From the NCBI GenBank assembly GCA_022835595.1, contig BQUP01000005.1, positions 868,001 to 932,000 of the forward strand: a stretch of DNA of 64,000 nt, given 5' to 3'. The position numbers were made by a program, and so were the translations under genes. The DNA is from Cystobasidium ongulense. Lineage: Eukaryota > Basidiomycota > Cystobasidiomycetes > Cystobasidiales > Cystobasidiaceae. Within the stretch, counting starts at the first letter, position 1. Each line of letters starts with the position of its first letter. The notes beneath the pieces are model-generated. The model had not been told where the DNA came from, searched no databases, and saw only the letters and a program-made list of their open reading frames with translations. This document shows positions 1 through 15,199 of the stretch, piece by piece.

Positions 1-2461
<2,461 letters not shown>

Positions 2462-4109
2462 CCAAGAGTGTCTGCTACCCTGTCCTACTAGCTAATACGT
2501 TACGGCACCCGTGCAGCGCCAAAAAACAACTTGAAGTGAGGCGCGGGCGGGCTGTCGAACTGATTGACTGGCGGGACTGGCGGGACAGAGGACGAGTAGC
2601 GAGCAGTGTGAGGGTGTACTGTGTCTATCGCAGCAGAGATATGCCACCCCAGTCAGCTCCCTCGACTTGCGCTGTTCCACTGATATGTACGCCACTCACT
2701 CACTGCTGTGGTGCCCGAGCCAGCTGGGAAATGCAGCACAAATATGTATGGGATGTGGAAGAGTGGTGTGATGGCGAGAACAGGAAGTAAATTATTAGTA
2801 CTAGTGCGAGTCAGCTTGGCAGGTCCCTCTTGTTGTGTGCTTGCTGCTGCCTGTCCTGTCCGAATATCGTCCCTGGAATGCTGATGCGAGATAATAGTGT
2901 GGCAGCCATCAATCAATCAAGCAATCAAACAACAAAGCAATCATGCCGATGCCGACGCCTTGCAATGAGGAAGTCCATGCCATTGTTGTACTAGCTGAGA
3001 GGGCCATGATGTTCCGTATTACCATTGCTGCCGTGTCTTGATTACTGCTGGACTCGTTGCTTGATGCATTCGAGGTGCATCGACTCAAGCAAGCAGACAC
3101 GGCACATTGTGACCTGTATTCGGCATTCATCCACAGCTGACTTGCATTGCCGCCCATCGTGCTCCCCTCGTCTCCCATCCCTCAGCTAGCTCTACTTCGG
3201 CGCCTCTCGAATCTCTCGCCGTCGGAGGTGCAGACTGCCCATCCATGCATGCGTTGGATATGCAACGGTAGCTCGATAGAGAGAGTAATAGACAAGATGG
3301 ACGGAATTATTATTGACAAGAACAAAGAAGAAGCATCATGCTATCAACTCCCTCTCCCCTCGACATTTCTGTCTCTTTTATCCAAAAGAAGCTTTCATTT
3401 TCCGCAGCGAGCAAGGTCGATCATCAATAGTAGCAGTGACAGTAACTATAAGCTCTTCTCCAGATGAAAGCGTATAGAGTGCAGTACACACATCTTAGCT
3501 AGGGCCATGTTCCATCGCCCTGGTCCTGCACGACACCGCGACATGGAAACTAACAAAGAACTTCCCTACCACAAATCACGTGATATTCCCTACTTGAACT
3601 TTTGTCAACTCTCGTCATAGTATCAAACCTAGCATGCTCGCTCAGATGATCCCATTCAGTATCAGTCATTAGCTCATCTACAGTCAAAATGTACCATCAG
3701 TCAATTCGAAAGGACGATGCGTGAGGGAAACTATGTAGATTACTGAAATTGTCCATTAATCAAATGAATCTGAAATAAAGGGCAGAAGCGCACAGAAGAA
3801 GAATTTGAGGAGACTGATTCGGAAGGGAAAATGATAATAAAGATTTAAACTGCTTCGTATAAACGTAAAAAGGAGAATTGAGGTTTTGGAAGGATAAGTA
3901 ACCTATAAGGAGGGAGAAAAATTGCTATATAATCTAGGTTTGGGATATAAGTAGGAAAGAAAACATGGGGGGTATTGATAGTTGAGTATTGAGCAAACTA
4001 ATTTGAGATATGGCCCTGTTCTCCCTGTACCTAGCAGGCGCCTCGTGGAATGTTGCATATGTACGATTTAAGATTAAAGTGTGTAGTAAGAAGAACTTCT
4101 TCACGCCGC
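2462..4109. other. Intergenic region between the two glucanase genes
   Basis: About 1.65 kb holding the presumed promoter of the left glucanase copy and the 3' flank of the right copy. Only short, mutually overlapping open frames without family resemblance are present. The part near 3750-3960 is A/T-rich. I see no RNA gene or mobile element here. Confidence 0.5.
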
Positions 4110-6941
4110 TCAGCATGCCACAGTAGGAACAGCAGCATAAACGCCATCATAAGGCAGATCATACGAGCATCCACTCTTAGTAACGTACCACTGGGCAGTA
4201 TCCGAAGCGTCTGCCCATCCATTACCCTGTCTATACGTCGACGCGCCCGATGGGTAAGCAGTGGGTGTTGAAGCTGTCAAAGTAATAGGAGTACCAGTTG
4301 CAGTGTATGTAGGTAACAAAGTAGCTTGAGTACCAATAGGTTCTCGAATTGAAGTAGGTGGCCATTGTGAATAGGATGAGACTTGATCGGCTGCGATTGT
4401 ACCTGCTCCTGCTCCGCCTGTCATCCATGGTGAGGGATACGCAGTGAAGATAGCAGTGGTAGGTAATGCAGCGACGCCTTGCTGTGCTAAAATTTGACTG
4501 CACTGTCCGACATTGTTGCGTGGATCAGTGGGAAACCATCCTCCTTGTAGAGCGACTGTAGAACCACATTGAGAAGAAAAGGGGAGGAATTAGAGAATTG
4601 TCAGTACCCGAGCCGATACTGAAGCCATATATCGGACCAAGGTCTTGTTTCGACTCACGCTTCATGTGCCACATTGGATTAGGCGGTATACCAGTTTTAA
4701 TAGAAGTACCGATTTTCCAAGTCCAAAAGAACCAATTTTGAGTAGCGTCCATATGAGCGTAAGCAACTGATTGTAAACCCGCTTTTCTATCATCATCCCA
4801 AGTAGTCCAATCATTCCAAGTAGTACAATCACCAACAGCTTCAAAAGTAGGGGTTGTACTACCAGGAGCTATATAAGTACCATCAAATCTAGCACCATTT
4901 CCAACATTATTTAAATAAACTCCACAATCATTGACAGCTTGTGACCATTCTCCAGAGTATGATAATCCGAAATTCTGCATGGAGTTGTTGTAATTTGAAG
5001 CCCAGTATGCGCATGGCTTTGTAGCTTGATAACCGATAGAGTCGTTCGATGGTGTGGAGAAACCGAGGTAGTTGTGTTGATCCATTGAAATTCGGTCGGC
5101 ACCGGACATGAATCCTGCCCATGTTGGTAGACCTTGGAAGCCGTCGTGGAATCCGACCCATGCACCATTGCCTTCGCCGGTTCCTGTGATCTCACGGATA
5201 ATATTGTATGCTTCGAGGTAGCTATTGCAAACGGATGAAGAGAGGAACAATCAGCGTCTGCTCCGTTATGTTGTCTGCTCAACTGTTGTCCCCTCCGATC
5301 CAGCACAATTGGAACAGGAAGGAGAGCACGCAGAAGATGAAGAAAAGCTGAACACTCACAATTCTCTCATCGTCTCATTACCAATAGTATCAACCGCGGG
5401 TTCATTAATAAAGCTAAACATGGGAACTAGATTTTTATATTCAGGTTGAGAAATGAATTCTGCAACAGTTCTAATATAATTCAAAGATCTTTGAGCATTT
5501 ACAATACCCATTGTACCATTTAAGAATCCAACTGTTCCTAATTTACCACTATGATTCCATCCATTTTGTGATCCTGGTAGAGAATGCATGTCGAGATTGA
5601 TTCGAAGACCATATTTGCGCGCCCATGTGAAGGCTCTATCGGAAGACGAAGGATTGTCAAACAATGGTCAGCTATGAGAGGCTCTACTTATCGGAAAATG
5701 GAGAGAAAGTAGAAGTAGGTTAAGAGAATAAGAGCAACTCACTTGAGAACATATTGCCAAGATAGACCCTCAACGAAAGGTTCACCTTCAATAGTTTCAA
5801 TCGCCCAGAATCCAAACGGCAATCTAATCCAATTTAGACCGGCACCAGCGATAAGAGCGAAATCTTCTTCAGTGATAAAAGTATCATAATGTTCTTTCAT
5901 TCTTGCAGTTGCGTTGTCGCCATATTTTTGGCAGAGAGTATATTCGTCTACTGCTTGTGTTGTATCGTTCTCGTAGGGTTCGTACAGACCGGGGACGATG
6001 AAGGGTTCGGTGACTAGCCATCCTCCAAGGCTGTGATGGAAGTGATTATAATGGAGGAAGTCTGTCAGAAGTCATTCACGACAAGGAGAAAGGCCAAGAA
6101 TCCGCTCACTTGACTCCGTACATCCTGTGGACAGCAAGGAACCGAGGGAAGTGAACAAAGAGGAAGGGCGAAGCATCAGCGAATGCCAAATTGAGACAAG
6201 AGGAACGACGCACTTCATGTTGGTATAGTCCCAGCTCTCGTTCAATCTAGGACTCCAGCTCTGAGGTCTGGCAGAATCATCAAACGGCGTCGATACCCAA
6301 TTTCCGCCAAAGTTGTTGATGTAGGTGAATGTTTGACCATTCTCTTGTGTGATTGTACTACCGTTACCACCAGTAAGAGCCGAGTTTTGAATAGCATCTT
6401 TTGTGTTACTTCCTGATTCAGCGCCAGGTGTATTATTGTTTGAACCAATTCCAGAAGCGCCTTTATTTGACGATGATGAATTTGAAGAATTGCGAGAGGC
6501 AACTACGCCTCCAATGACCGCTGCGATGATGATTGCAAGCAATAGCAAGATGAGGCCTATAGTCCACTTCTTGTATCGCTGGAAGAAGGATGGTTTCCCT
6601 GCGCTCGAGGCGTCTCTGTATCCTCGACCGCCTCTTGCGCCCCCTGCGTGCGAGGCGAGCATAGCCTCTGGCGGTCCGTCGATGCCATCAGAGTACTTTT
6701 CGCCGTATGGTCCGCCCGAGGGAGATGGGCTCATATAAGGGGATGAAGTCTGGTTTGTTCCCTGGCTGTATCCACCGCTCCCTGCGCCCAGCTGGTTCAG
6801 GTTGTTGTGCGAGCTCGACGCGTCGAGGTAGTCGACCGAAGGGTTCGCTGATGGGTCGGGATAGGCGACAGAGTCGTAGGGGTGGTGCCGGATGGGGGGA
6901 TAGAGGTCCGCACTGGACGAGTAGGGTTGCGAGCCAGCCAT
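4110..6941 (-). CDS. Membrane-anchored glucan 1,3-beta-glucosidase (exo-beta-1,3-glucanase, GH5)
   Basis: Exons: 6941-6214, 6124-6110 (15 nt), 6030-5743, 5635-5360, 5221-4659 and 4555-4110, giving 771 residues with all phases consistent. It should hydrolyse terminal beta-1,3-linked glucose in wall glucan at the cell surface. The first ~150 residues are disordered. A membrane segment follows a basic stretch (RYKKWTIGL), fitting a type II anchor. GH5 motifs seen: GVNLGGWLVTEPF, FINEP (acid/base Glu), and SGEWSQAVNDC (nucleophile Glu, as in yeast Exg1 GEW). The start ATG at 6941 (MAGSQPYSS) was chosen over an in-frame ATG at 7022 because it resembles the paralogue's compact N-terminus; this is not certain. 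The C-terminal ~100 residues are Thr/Pro-rich. Tandem copy of the gene to its left. Confidence 0.92.
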
Positions 6942-7662
6942 GGTGGTTGCTGCTGTCGAGTCTGAGTGTGCAGTGTTTTCCAGCTCACGCTCGGTCTCTC
7001 TCTGTTTGCGAGCCCAGCGCACGTCCGAAGGAAGGAGGACAACGAGTGTGGTGTGTGCTGCGTGTAAGTGTAGCAGGACGAGCTACCAGGTGAGTGAGGT
7101 CGTATTGATTGAGGAGAGGGAAACCTGGATGCCCGAGTCTTGAATTGGCAGTGAATTGCAAAGGAATCAGCGCACTCTACGGCGATGCAGCGGTGATTTC
7201 GTAAAAGAGGACAGACGGCAACTCATGCTCACCGGGAGTAATGATGATATCAATATCCTCGACTCACTAGCACAGCATGAACTGTTATATGTAGCAATGA
7301 CGATACAGTCTACGAGTATTAAATGAGAGGGTTCTGTTGACCTCTGCAAGAAATGCCGCGATGATCTGAACCGAGACAGCCAGCAGCAACAACAACTCGA
7401 AGACCGAGAATAACAAGGCACCTAATTGACTCCAATGACCGACTGACAGCATTCACTAATGCACTACTCGCACACAAGCAAACACTTGGAGTAACTCCCA
7501 AGCATCCTTGCTGTGCTGCCTCGTACATGTGACTTCAAACGCGACTCTCGGCACCGTCGCCACATAACTTACCGTATAACTTACTGTAACCCTTCCAAGC
7601 CCATCGCCGAAGATGCGATATTTTTCATGCCATCATGCTTGGTATGCTTCCATTCACCCCAC

Positions 7663-8450
7663 CCATCATCCAAGGCTTCAAGAATAAAGACAATCATCAT
7701 AATTCCAATCATCATACTGTAATTCGGTCTTGTTGGTCCTGTTGGATCATGCACATTCACTCTTAGCATTCCTCCGAAGTGAAAGCCAAGGCAGAAAGCA
7801 AGGAAACGACGCAGCGCTGTGACTAACGTTCTTTGAGCGTATCATATCGTACGGTAACTTGATCTTCTTCGGTTTCATCTAAAGACTCGCGAGGGTGTGA
7901 GTATATACTACCTATCTTTCGCCATGTACAAAACCTCAGAGACGGTTACCAGAAAATAAGCTCCAATATAATGCAGTAAACAAGTATCAGCATGAAAGAA
8001 TTCTGATGTGAAATGGGGTGCTCCCCGGTGACTAAGAGAACAACGAATAACAGTGCTAGCAAGGCACCATCTTTACCGTGAGCTTGTAAGCTTGTAAGCT
8101 TGTAAGCTTCGAAGTCTTTGGAATATTATATAACGTACAAAAGGACAGGTATACACTGTCCGTAATGACAGACCAATCTAGAGCCAAATTTGGAGTTACA
8201 AGCTCATACTATCTGTTCTGAATGCTTCACTTGACTGCAAGTCTACCAATGTGCCAGCGCCAGTACCGCAGATCGGACCACTCCAGGGTCGCCTACGTTG
8301 GCTACTCTCGCCGCACATCATCCAAGGTTTCAAGAGTCGCAACGTTGGTATGATTCTGTCTTGTCAGATCGCTCACCTTCATTCTTACCGTTCCTTTGAG
8401 CATACAGCGAAGCCCGGAAACGAACAGGCGACGCATCGCATCGCTGCATC
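7663..8450. repeat. Imperfect direct duplication (7663-7826 and 8316-8450)
   Basis: Both copies begin with CATCATCCAAGG, then TTCAAGA. They continue with matching blocks such as the ATTC-GTCTTG stretch, CATTCTTA/CACTCTTA, and a GGAAACGA...GACGCA block. Identity is patchy, with gaps, so the duplication looks old. No coding capacity is visible in either copy. Confidence 0.5.
8081..8110. repeat. Short tandem repeat, 8-base unit AGCTTGTA, three copies plus a partial
   Basis: The unit AGCTTGTA occurs three times head to tail from 8081 to 8104, followed by AGCTTC. It is a simple microsatellite-like array in non-coding DNA. Confidence 0.85.
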
Positions 8451-9092
8451 TGATAATTGGTCAGACGCAGGTGTCATATGTTAGACTATGATCGTTTACT
8501 TATAGCCACTTGAACCAGTGGAGAACGAACTAGTGGAGATGCAGTATCTTTCTCCCAGAGGCATCACCTAGCACGAGAAGGTGTGCTTTTGCAAGAAGTA
8601 ACGACACCTCGTATTAGGCTACGGGGAGGGAAGTCTCTATGAAGTCAGTTTCAACCTGATGATAGGATATAGTCCCAAAACGAAGAGTGCGAGGTTGACC
8701 ATCTAAGCAATCAGTCCTATTCCTTGAAGATCCGACCTGCTTCAACTGCTGACCATCCTTTACAATGGACAAAAGGACATTCATACATACAACTTCCTGT
8801 GATAGGGAATTCTAAAGATAGGGCAGCAAGTCACTTGCAGAAAATCATTGCACGCCTCACTTGGCGCGGGCCTGGCACATTGGCCATAACGACGTAAGCG
8901 TAGCCGATGCATACTGACCTCCACATATTGCTTGTGAATTTTGAGGATTTTCCTAGGAGTTCCTGCGTCCTCCTTGGTCCTCAGCTATGACCACGTGAGG
9001 GAACATATGGATGGTACGTCCCTCCCGAGTACCCTGGTGCCATATAGTCCCGTTCAAACCGCAGCGCCGCATTGCCGCTGGCCATTCAAAAC

Positions 9093-10219
9093 TTATGGCA
9101 CCTCCTGCGAACCTTTTTCTGCATTTTGCTTCATTGCGCGATCTAGTTCATACTCCAGTCTATCCTTATCATAACTCAGAGTAGCAGCCCTTGCTTGCTC
9201 GACTTCCATTGACCTTTTCGCTTGGAGAGCACTTTGCTTTAAGTGATGGAAGGTCTTCAATGAGGGCTCTCTCTTCACCATCTCCTCCAGCGTCGCTACT
9301 TGAGCCTCCAGCCTAATTTTTCCGTCTCTCAGATTGTTGTTCTCCTCTTGCAATACCCTCTTTTCAGCGTTTAGCTTTGCTTCAGCCTTCTCTGTGCGGG
9401 CCAGAAGGTCAGACCGTTCGTCTTCAAGCGGACGAAGGGCCTCGATTGCACGAGTCAGGTTCTTTTCCAGCGTAGACACCCTTTTCGTCAGATTCTGATT
9501 TTCGTTCACCAGCTTGGTTATGTACTCTTTGTATCCAGTCACCTCCTGTACTTGTGATTTGATAGTACCTTTCAAATCAGTCACCTGCTGCTGCAAGTTT
9601 TGTTTTTCAGTTTCTATTCGCTTTACCCAACCTTCTGACCTTGCTGCTTTGTCCTTAGCCTCTTGTCGTGCTCTCCTGAGGGTTATTATTTCCTGGTTCT
9701 TAGCCTGATTTTCTTTTTCCAGATCAATTATATCTATGCATCTCGAATGGATGGATTTCTTCAAACCAGCCGTCTCTGTTTGCAAGGCCAGCTTTTCTGT
9801 TCTTCGCAGATTTCGTTCTTTCTCAATTTCCAGGTTCATTGTCTCTTTTAGGTTTTTTACTTTTTCTCCTCCCAGCTTTTGTTCCTCTGCAAGATCGAGC
9901 AGCATTTGCCGTTTCAGATCGGAATAATCCTTTCGCTCTTTTACGAGCTTATCCCTGAGTTCGTTCTGTCCCAAGAAAAATTGCGTCAGCTAGAGTACTC
10001 CCGATACATACCTGTACACCAGTAAAATGTTTCCGCTTAGGAGATGATACGCACACATCGTTCGCCTGCTGGTGGTTATCAGTACTTGAAAGCGCAGGAT
10101 TGCCAGAAGTCAACCTTACAACTCAATGTATACACCCCAGGAGTGCCACCACGATAAGGTCTCGTATCCGGAGAAGCTGCTGGACCTCGACTTCGAGTTC
10201 GACCTCGCCAATCAGACAT
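9093..10219 (-). CDS. Coiled-coil protein of unknown function
   Basis: The main exon (9965-9093) encodes about 290 residues of nearly continuous heptad-rich, charged sequence (runs such as EKENQAKNQEI and LEDERSDLLARTEKAEAKL). It is therefore a long coiled coil. Its only in-frame start lies inside a splice acceptor (GGGACAG), so upstream exons are needed. A good one ends at 10012 (...KRKHFTGVQ before GTATGT). A first exon with ATG at 10219 (MSDWRGRTRSRGPAASPD) is plausible, but the splice between these two is unresolved. No family recognised; general resemblance to cytoskeletal or spindle coiled-coil proteins is only compositional. Divergent from the membrane protein gene at 11132. Confidence 0.65.
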
Positions 10220-11131
10220 CTCTCGTATAGCGGATAGGCGAGGGTGTCAAGATACCGACAGATAGTTTGGAAGGTAAAGGCTTTGTAAGTAAAAAGCAAC
10301 GAAAGCAAAGGGCAAGCTTGAGGACAGAGATGGGTTGAGTTCAGACAGAAACAAGGAGGCAGGACGAGGTTGGCGGCGAGTGCGAGTCAGACGAATGTAT
10401 GCGGTGAAGCATGGTCCTTGCTGTGCTGATGTGCGACTGCTTTACCCTTTTTTCCCCGCAGGCAAGCGTGCATGTCATGGCTATGTGTCGTTCCACGTAC
10501 ACGGCTATGCGACGAGCTGCGTGTACTACCTGCATGGGCGCTGTAGATGGACGAGTCGAGGCCTCTTCAGCAGGCAGGCAGTGTCTTGGGCTATGGAAGG
10601 GTATCTACAGGATTTGATGCTCATCGCCGGTCGCCGCGTCAAATGGTAGGATTGGACTGCTTGCAATGAATGCAGATGAGTGTGCTTTGTAGACTGTGTG
10701 TGTGAGTAGAATTGAAAGAAAAGCAAGGTATTCATTGAATCCCTTGTCCGATCACATGTGAGAAAGCGGGTGACATTGAGTTGGCAGTCTTGAATACACG
10801 CAATTGACAGCATTATCAGCAGTTGCTTGCACTCCACTACAGCACGCTCATTACAACACACACGCTCACTTTACACGCTGTATCTGGCTGGACGAGGGAC
10901 CAGCGATCCATCCATCCATCTCGCACGCGCACTGCCAACAGGACAAGGGAGGAAGAGGGAGAGAGAGATAGAACAGGACAGCAGAGTGGATTGAGTGGAG
11001 GAGTGGATAGTACACCTCTCACCATACACACGCTCGTGCATCATCACCGCCGGATAGTGCAGTGAGGTCGACGTCGACAGACACGGTTCAACCACCAGCA
11101 CCACCCAGAGACCATCCATCCAACACACACC
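10220..11131. promoter_or_regulatory. Intergenic region between divergent genes (coiled-coil protein and Ser/Thr-rich membrane protein)
   Basis: About 0.9 kb without a credible gene. It should carry the promoters and 5' leaders of both flanking genes. A short CATC microsatellite-like run lies near 10908-10921, and purine-rich GGAAGAGGGAGAGAGAGA lies near 10949. Confidence 0.4.
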
Positions 11132-13013
11132 ATGGCAGGCATACCCGTAGCATTCGGCGACGTGCTGCATCAGTATGGCGGCAACCACAACAACCTGCAT
11201 CGACGCATCATTGCCAAACGGCAGAGGGAGCCCATCAACTCGAACGCCCTCCCTTCGAGCACAGACGACGGCAGCAACTCGCTCACGCTGGGCAGACCGA
11301 GCACGACTCCGGGCGCAGGTGGTGATGATGAAGACTCATCCTCGTCGTCCTCATCGTCGTCGACTACTCCCCCCGTCTCTACGCGTGAGTCGCTCGTCCT
11401 CGTCGTCGCTGTCGGCACTCGCTGCTTGTGTTTGGCGGCAAAGACACGTGCGAGAAAGGCGCGCCCAAACACGCGTGGCGGGGGCAAAGCCGCAAAGCCT
11501 TGAGCATTTTGGAAAGATGTACATGCTGACCTTGCTATCCGTACATCCATACACCCACTATTACCATACAGCTCCAGTCTCCCGCACCAGGACCCCCATC
11601 AGCGACCCCCCCAGCTCGTCGACCTCCTCTTCGACCGAAGACTCCGAGACGAGTACTTCCGAAAGCAGCATAAGCATATCAGAGACCTCGTCGAGCGTAG
11701 CCGTCATCACGACCACCATAGAGAGCACATTTACATCGACCTCGTTCTCCTCGACTGAAGAAGAGACTTCCACAGAGCCCGAAACTAGCCTCCCCACCAC
11801 CACCCTCCCAACTACCGCTGCAACCACACGCGCACTCATCACTTCCATAGTAACAGCAAGCGCAACACTGCGCAGCACAGCAAGCAATTCTCTCGCTTCA
11901 GCCGCTGCATCATCCGACAATTCAAGCTCTCCTTCAGCGGGCACAGTGGTCGGCATAGTAGCGGGTGCTCTGGTAGGAGTAGTCGTCCTATCTGGCATAG
12001 TCGGCTATTTCTTCCGTACTAAATGCTCGAATAAGAATGATCAAGATGATTTTGATGGTGAGAATCCATTTGGGAATATGGATGATGGATTCGGTGGAGC
12101 TCCATCTCGCTCGGAATTGCGCAGAGACTCGCAGCTGTTAGCGGATGATAACGATAGCATACATCAGATGTCAGAATTAGGACATGGTGGATATGGGAAT
12201 GCAGCTCCTGTTGCGATGGGCATGGGCATGGGTGCTGGTGCAGCTGCAGGTGCATACGCTCTCAACAGAGGCAATTCGACGAACAATAACAACAACGACC
12301 TACCTGGATTACAAAGGAATGATACTATGAATCCAAGACCTCCCACAATGATACAGCGACATTACGCGGCTCAACAACAAGGAGTACCACCTATGCCTTC
12401 TTTCCAACCTGGTCAAATCGTCTACCCAGCAGCCGCTGGACAACACAATCAGTCTGGACCTTACCCATCTTTTGCTGGTGCTGCTGTACCAGTTGGAGGT
12501 GTTTTCCCATCTTCATCATCTTCAAATGGACATCATGATTTGAACAGAAATCAAACGTATAGGGAGCAACAACAATATCCATCTAATGCTGATTATGGAT
12601 ATCAACAAGATGAATACGAACAGCAACCTCAACGAACAGGAACTCCAGAACATGCAAATCCTCAACAATATTTCCATCAAGCTACTGATTCTTTCGGTTC
12701 TGGAATTGGTAACCCTTCTCCTTTTGATGATGGAAATGCTTCACCTGCTAGAAACCCTCTTCAATCACAATATCAACAGCAAGGTAACTTTGTCGGCGGT
12801 AATGGATACAATAATAATGGATATGATCAAGGGTATGAACAATCACAACCGAACAACAATGCCAATCTTGGTGTTGCTGGAGCTTATAATACATCATCAA
12901 GAGATGGAGTGATGAAGGGATCGGAAAGAGCGAAAAGAACTTTGAGCGTTAGAAACGGTGGTGCTGTTGATGGCGACGAACCTCCTAGAGATAGCGTATA
13001 CGGTGGAATGTAA
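11132..13013 (+). CDS. Single-pass membrane protein with Ser/Thr-rich domain (SKG6/Wsc/Mid2-like architecture)
   Basis: Two exons, 11132-11384 and 11572-13013, give 564 residues. Residues ~75-205 are a mucin-like Ser/Thr-rich stretch expected to be O-glycosylated. A transmembrane helix follows at ~208-231 (GTVVGIVAGALVGVVVLSG), then a basic stop-transfer and a ~330-residue Gln/Asn/Pro-rich cytosolic tail. No cleavable signal peptide is obvious, so the N-terminus may be exported through the internal helix. This layout matches fungal cell-surface sensors and polarity proteins with a SKG6-like membrane segment. Membership is inferred from architecture, not from a conserved catalytic or WSC cysteine domain, which is absent. 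A role in wall sensing or cell polarity is a guess. Confidence 0.8.
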
Positions 13014-13869
13014 AAGCTGTCATCAATCACTCATTCGTGCCGCATACGTGCTTTGTTTGTTACGCTTTCTTCATCTCCATATACAAAACAAGCTCGAAGG
13101 AATGGATCCAAATATGTTCTTCAAGCTTGGCAACCTTATCATAGCAATTGTTATACTACCCTACTCCTTGTCCCTTCCATCTTAGACTCAATCTATCCTA
13201 TCCCAGTTGTTATTCTCTTCGGTTTCTTTTCCAGTCTACCGTAGTCGGTTTCTATCCTTGCCTAGTTTTATCCGTACTTCTATTCCACTTTCCCCTTTTT
13301 TAGTTTTTTCCTCCTCAAATTATCCTTCGTGCTTTCCCCCACATCAAATGAAGCGCTTTCATTCCCTCCCATTCTGAAAGATTCGAGAGATGAAACCAAG
13401 ATACCCCGACTTATGAATCTACCCTCCAATCTTGTAATTTTACATCTGGCTCCCTACCACAAAAATGACTTGTACTATTTTTTTTTCCGAGAAACGGGGT
13501 TATTAGTTTTCTTTCCCACTCTTTTACAATGTGATTCTTTTTTTTTCGTACGCAATTCAATCGGTAGTGCTCATTCTTTAGTGTTTATTCTATGTGTCAG
13601 GTTTTTTTTTCAGCCTTTATACTTGCAACGCTTGTTCAGCCAAGTATTGCATCTTCATCTCTTTCCTTTTCTCTCTTTTAAAGTCACACAAGACCACTGA
13701 CTAGTCTACAGCAGTGTTTTGTGAAGTACATGGATCGTTCGTACTGATGCATATCGTGAAAAGGTTTGCTTTGCGAGCGCTCTGCGATTTCATGCGACAA
13801 GCGAAATGATGCGCTCCGATTGGAGTAACGGCCGCGCTTCTCTTTCACCACCACAGGAGTACTACTAGA
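13014..13869. other. Convergent 3' flanks, T-rich
   Basis: The stretch between two convergent genes is strongly T/C-rich on the plus strand with several T runs (for example near 13480, 13540 and 13600). This fits the 3' UTR and termination signals of the membrane protein gene. No gene seen. Confidence 0.4.
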
Positions 13870-15199
13870 CTACCTTTGCACAGCGTCTGCTGCTTGCTCT
13901 GGTCCTTGACCTTGACGATTTTGCTGGCGTTCCCGATCTTGCTCAGCTAATCTATCTCGACCATCTAGGATGCGCACTCTGTATTCGAAGTGTACACATC
14001 AGCAGTCTACTCGTTACTTTGGCCACCTTATAATGGTGGCTTGTGGGTGGACTGTAAGGGAAGATGTTCTATTGAAAAAGTGACTCACAATACTCTGGGT
14101 GTATCAAGCCAATTCTTTTTTCCACTACCTAATTCCTCTTTCCATATCCTCGTGAAAAAGTACCAAATATGACCGACTGTAATACCTAATAAATCTCCAA
14201 TCACTGCATTCCAAGTATTCGCTAATGCCCATGAGAGTAATACTAATGCGTATGGTAGGTATGGCGCTGTTATTGTTACTACGCCGAAAAGTGAGAGTCG
14301 GACCGATGGATTGAGGCGGGACCAGAGGTATACTAGGGCTATTAGACAATCATCCGTTTAGCTTAAGGTATGTGGTTAGGATGGTCGAACTGGGCAAGCA
14401 TGCTTACTGAACGAGAGAGGCGAAGACAGGAAAGGTATGGGCGATAAAGGCGAAAGCATCTTGGAGCATAGATATCATGTTAGCGTTCCTAAGAACCAAG
14501 TGCCCTACAATGCAGGACTGATGTAGCTCACCAGAAGTAAAGCGCTAGAGACCATCAACATCCAAACATAGTCTGCCTTGTGCCCATGAAACGTATTCTC
14601 TTCTAGCATTTTCGAGTACCGCATACTGTTCGAGTGAGGTATATCAGCTCCCTGTGCAATGCTTTCTGACTTGGTGAGAGAGATATAGGCACATACAAGA
14701 AGAATATATGAAAGAAGAAATCCAGTGAAAGTGGACCGAAGTAAAGGAAATTGGTGACAACTCTCCAGAGCTAGTAATTTAGGAAAAGAAGAACGGAACA
14801 GTCGGAAAGATAAGCGCCAGTGAGGGAGGAAAACGAAGCGTTAACGAGTTGCAAGTTTCATTACGGGCTTGAAAGACTACACCGCGTGAAAGGGATGATT
14901 GCGCACCTGTCCATTCTCAAAGGCTGCTCGATAGGTGAAAAACAGCTGAAATGGCGTTACGATGTGGCATTGCTGTATTTCGAACAGATTCAAAGAGGTT
15001 AGCAATTAGATACTTCGCGTTATGGATGCCCTTTTAGGCATAGCTTACAACTGCAAGTGAAGTAGCCACCGAGCCACTGCGATTGCGGTAGACAGTGAAA
15101 CACGTTAGAACGAAGCGTTTGTGTACAGAACTGAAGGGATAGTTCGCCGTCGTACATCATTACTGCCTTTGTTATCGGAGGGGAATCCAGCATGTCCAT
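13870..15199 (-). CDS. Derlin (Der1-like ER-associated degradation protein)
   Basis: Eight exons join in phase: 15199-15156, 15076-15049, 14972-14907, 14770-14697, 14625-14532, 14459-14408, 14338-14089 and 13978-13870. They give 238 residues, a normal Derlin length. Derlins are rhomboid-like multi-pass ER proteins that help retrotranslocate misfolded proteins with Cdc48/p97. Diagnostic stretches are PPITKA near the N-terminus, WRVVTNFLYFGPLSLDFFFH, RYSKMLEE, the WSR motif (VYLWSRLNP) and GDLLGITVGHIWYFF. The last ~40 residues form a charged, Gln-rich cytosolic tail. Exon 2 is only 28 nt and one intron is 50 nt. It shares a 295-bp divergent promoter with the SPC2 gene, which also acts at the ER membrane. 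Confidence 0.95.

Larger units (their letters stand above)
6942..9092. other. Gene-free region with a diverged direct duplication and a small tandem repeat
   Basis: About 2.15 kb between the right glucanase start and the 3' end of the coiled-coil gene. No open frame here resembles a known family. It holds two diverged copies of one segment (about 7663-7826 and 8316-8450) and a perfect 8-base tandem repeat at 8081-8104. The part next to 6941 presumably contains the glucanase promoter. Confidence 0.5.

Noticed and set aside
11170-11998. Long minus-strand frames opposite the Ser/Thr-rich membrane protein
   Set aside because: These are antisense shadows of Ser/Thr repeats. The plus-strand model has splice sites, a membrane helix and a closed frame.
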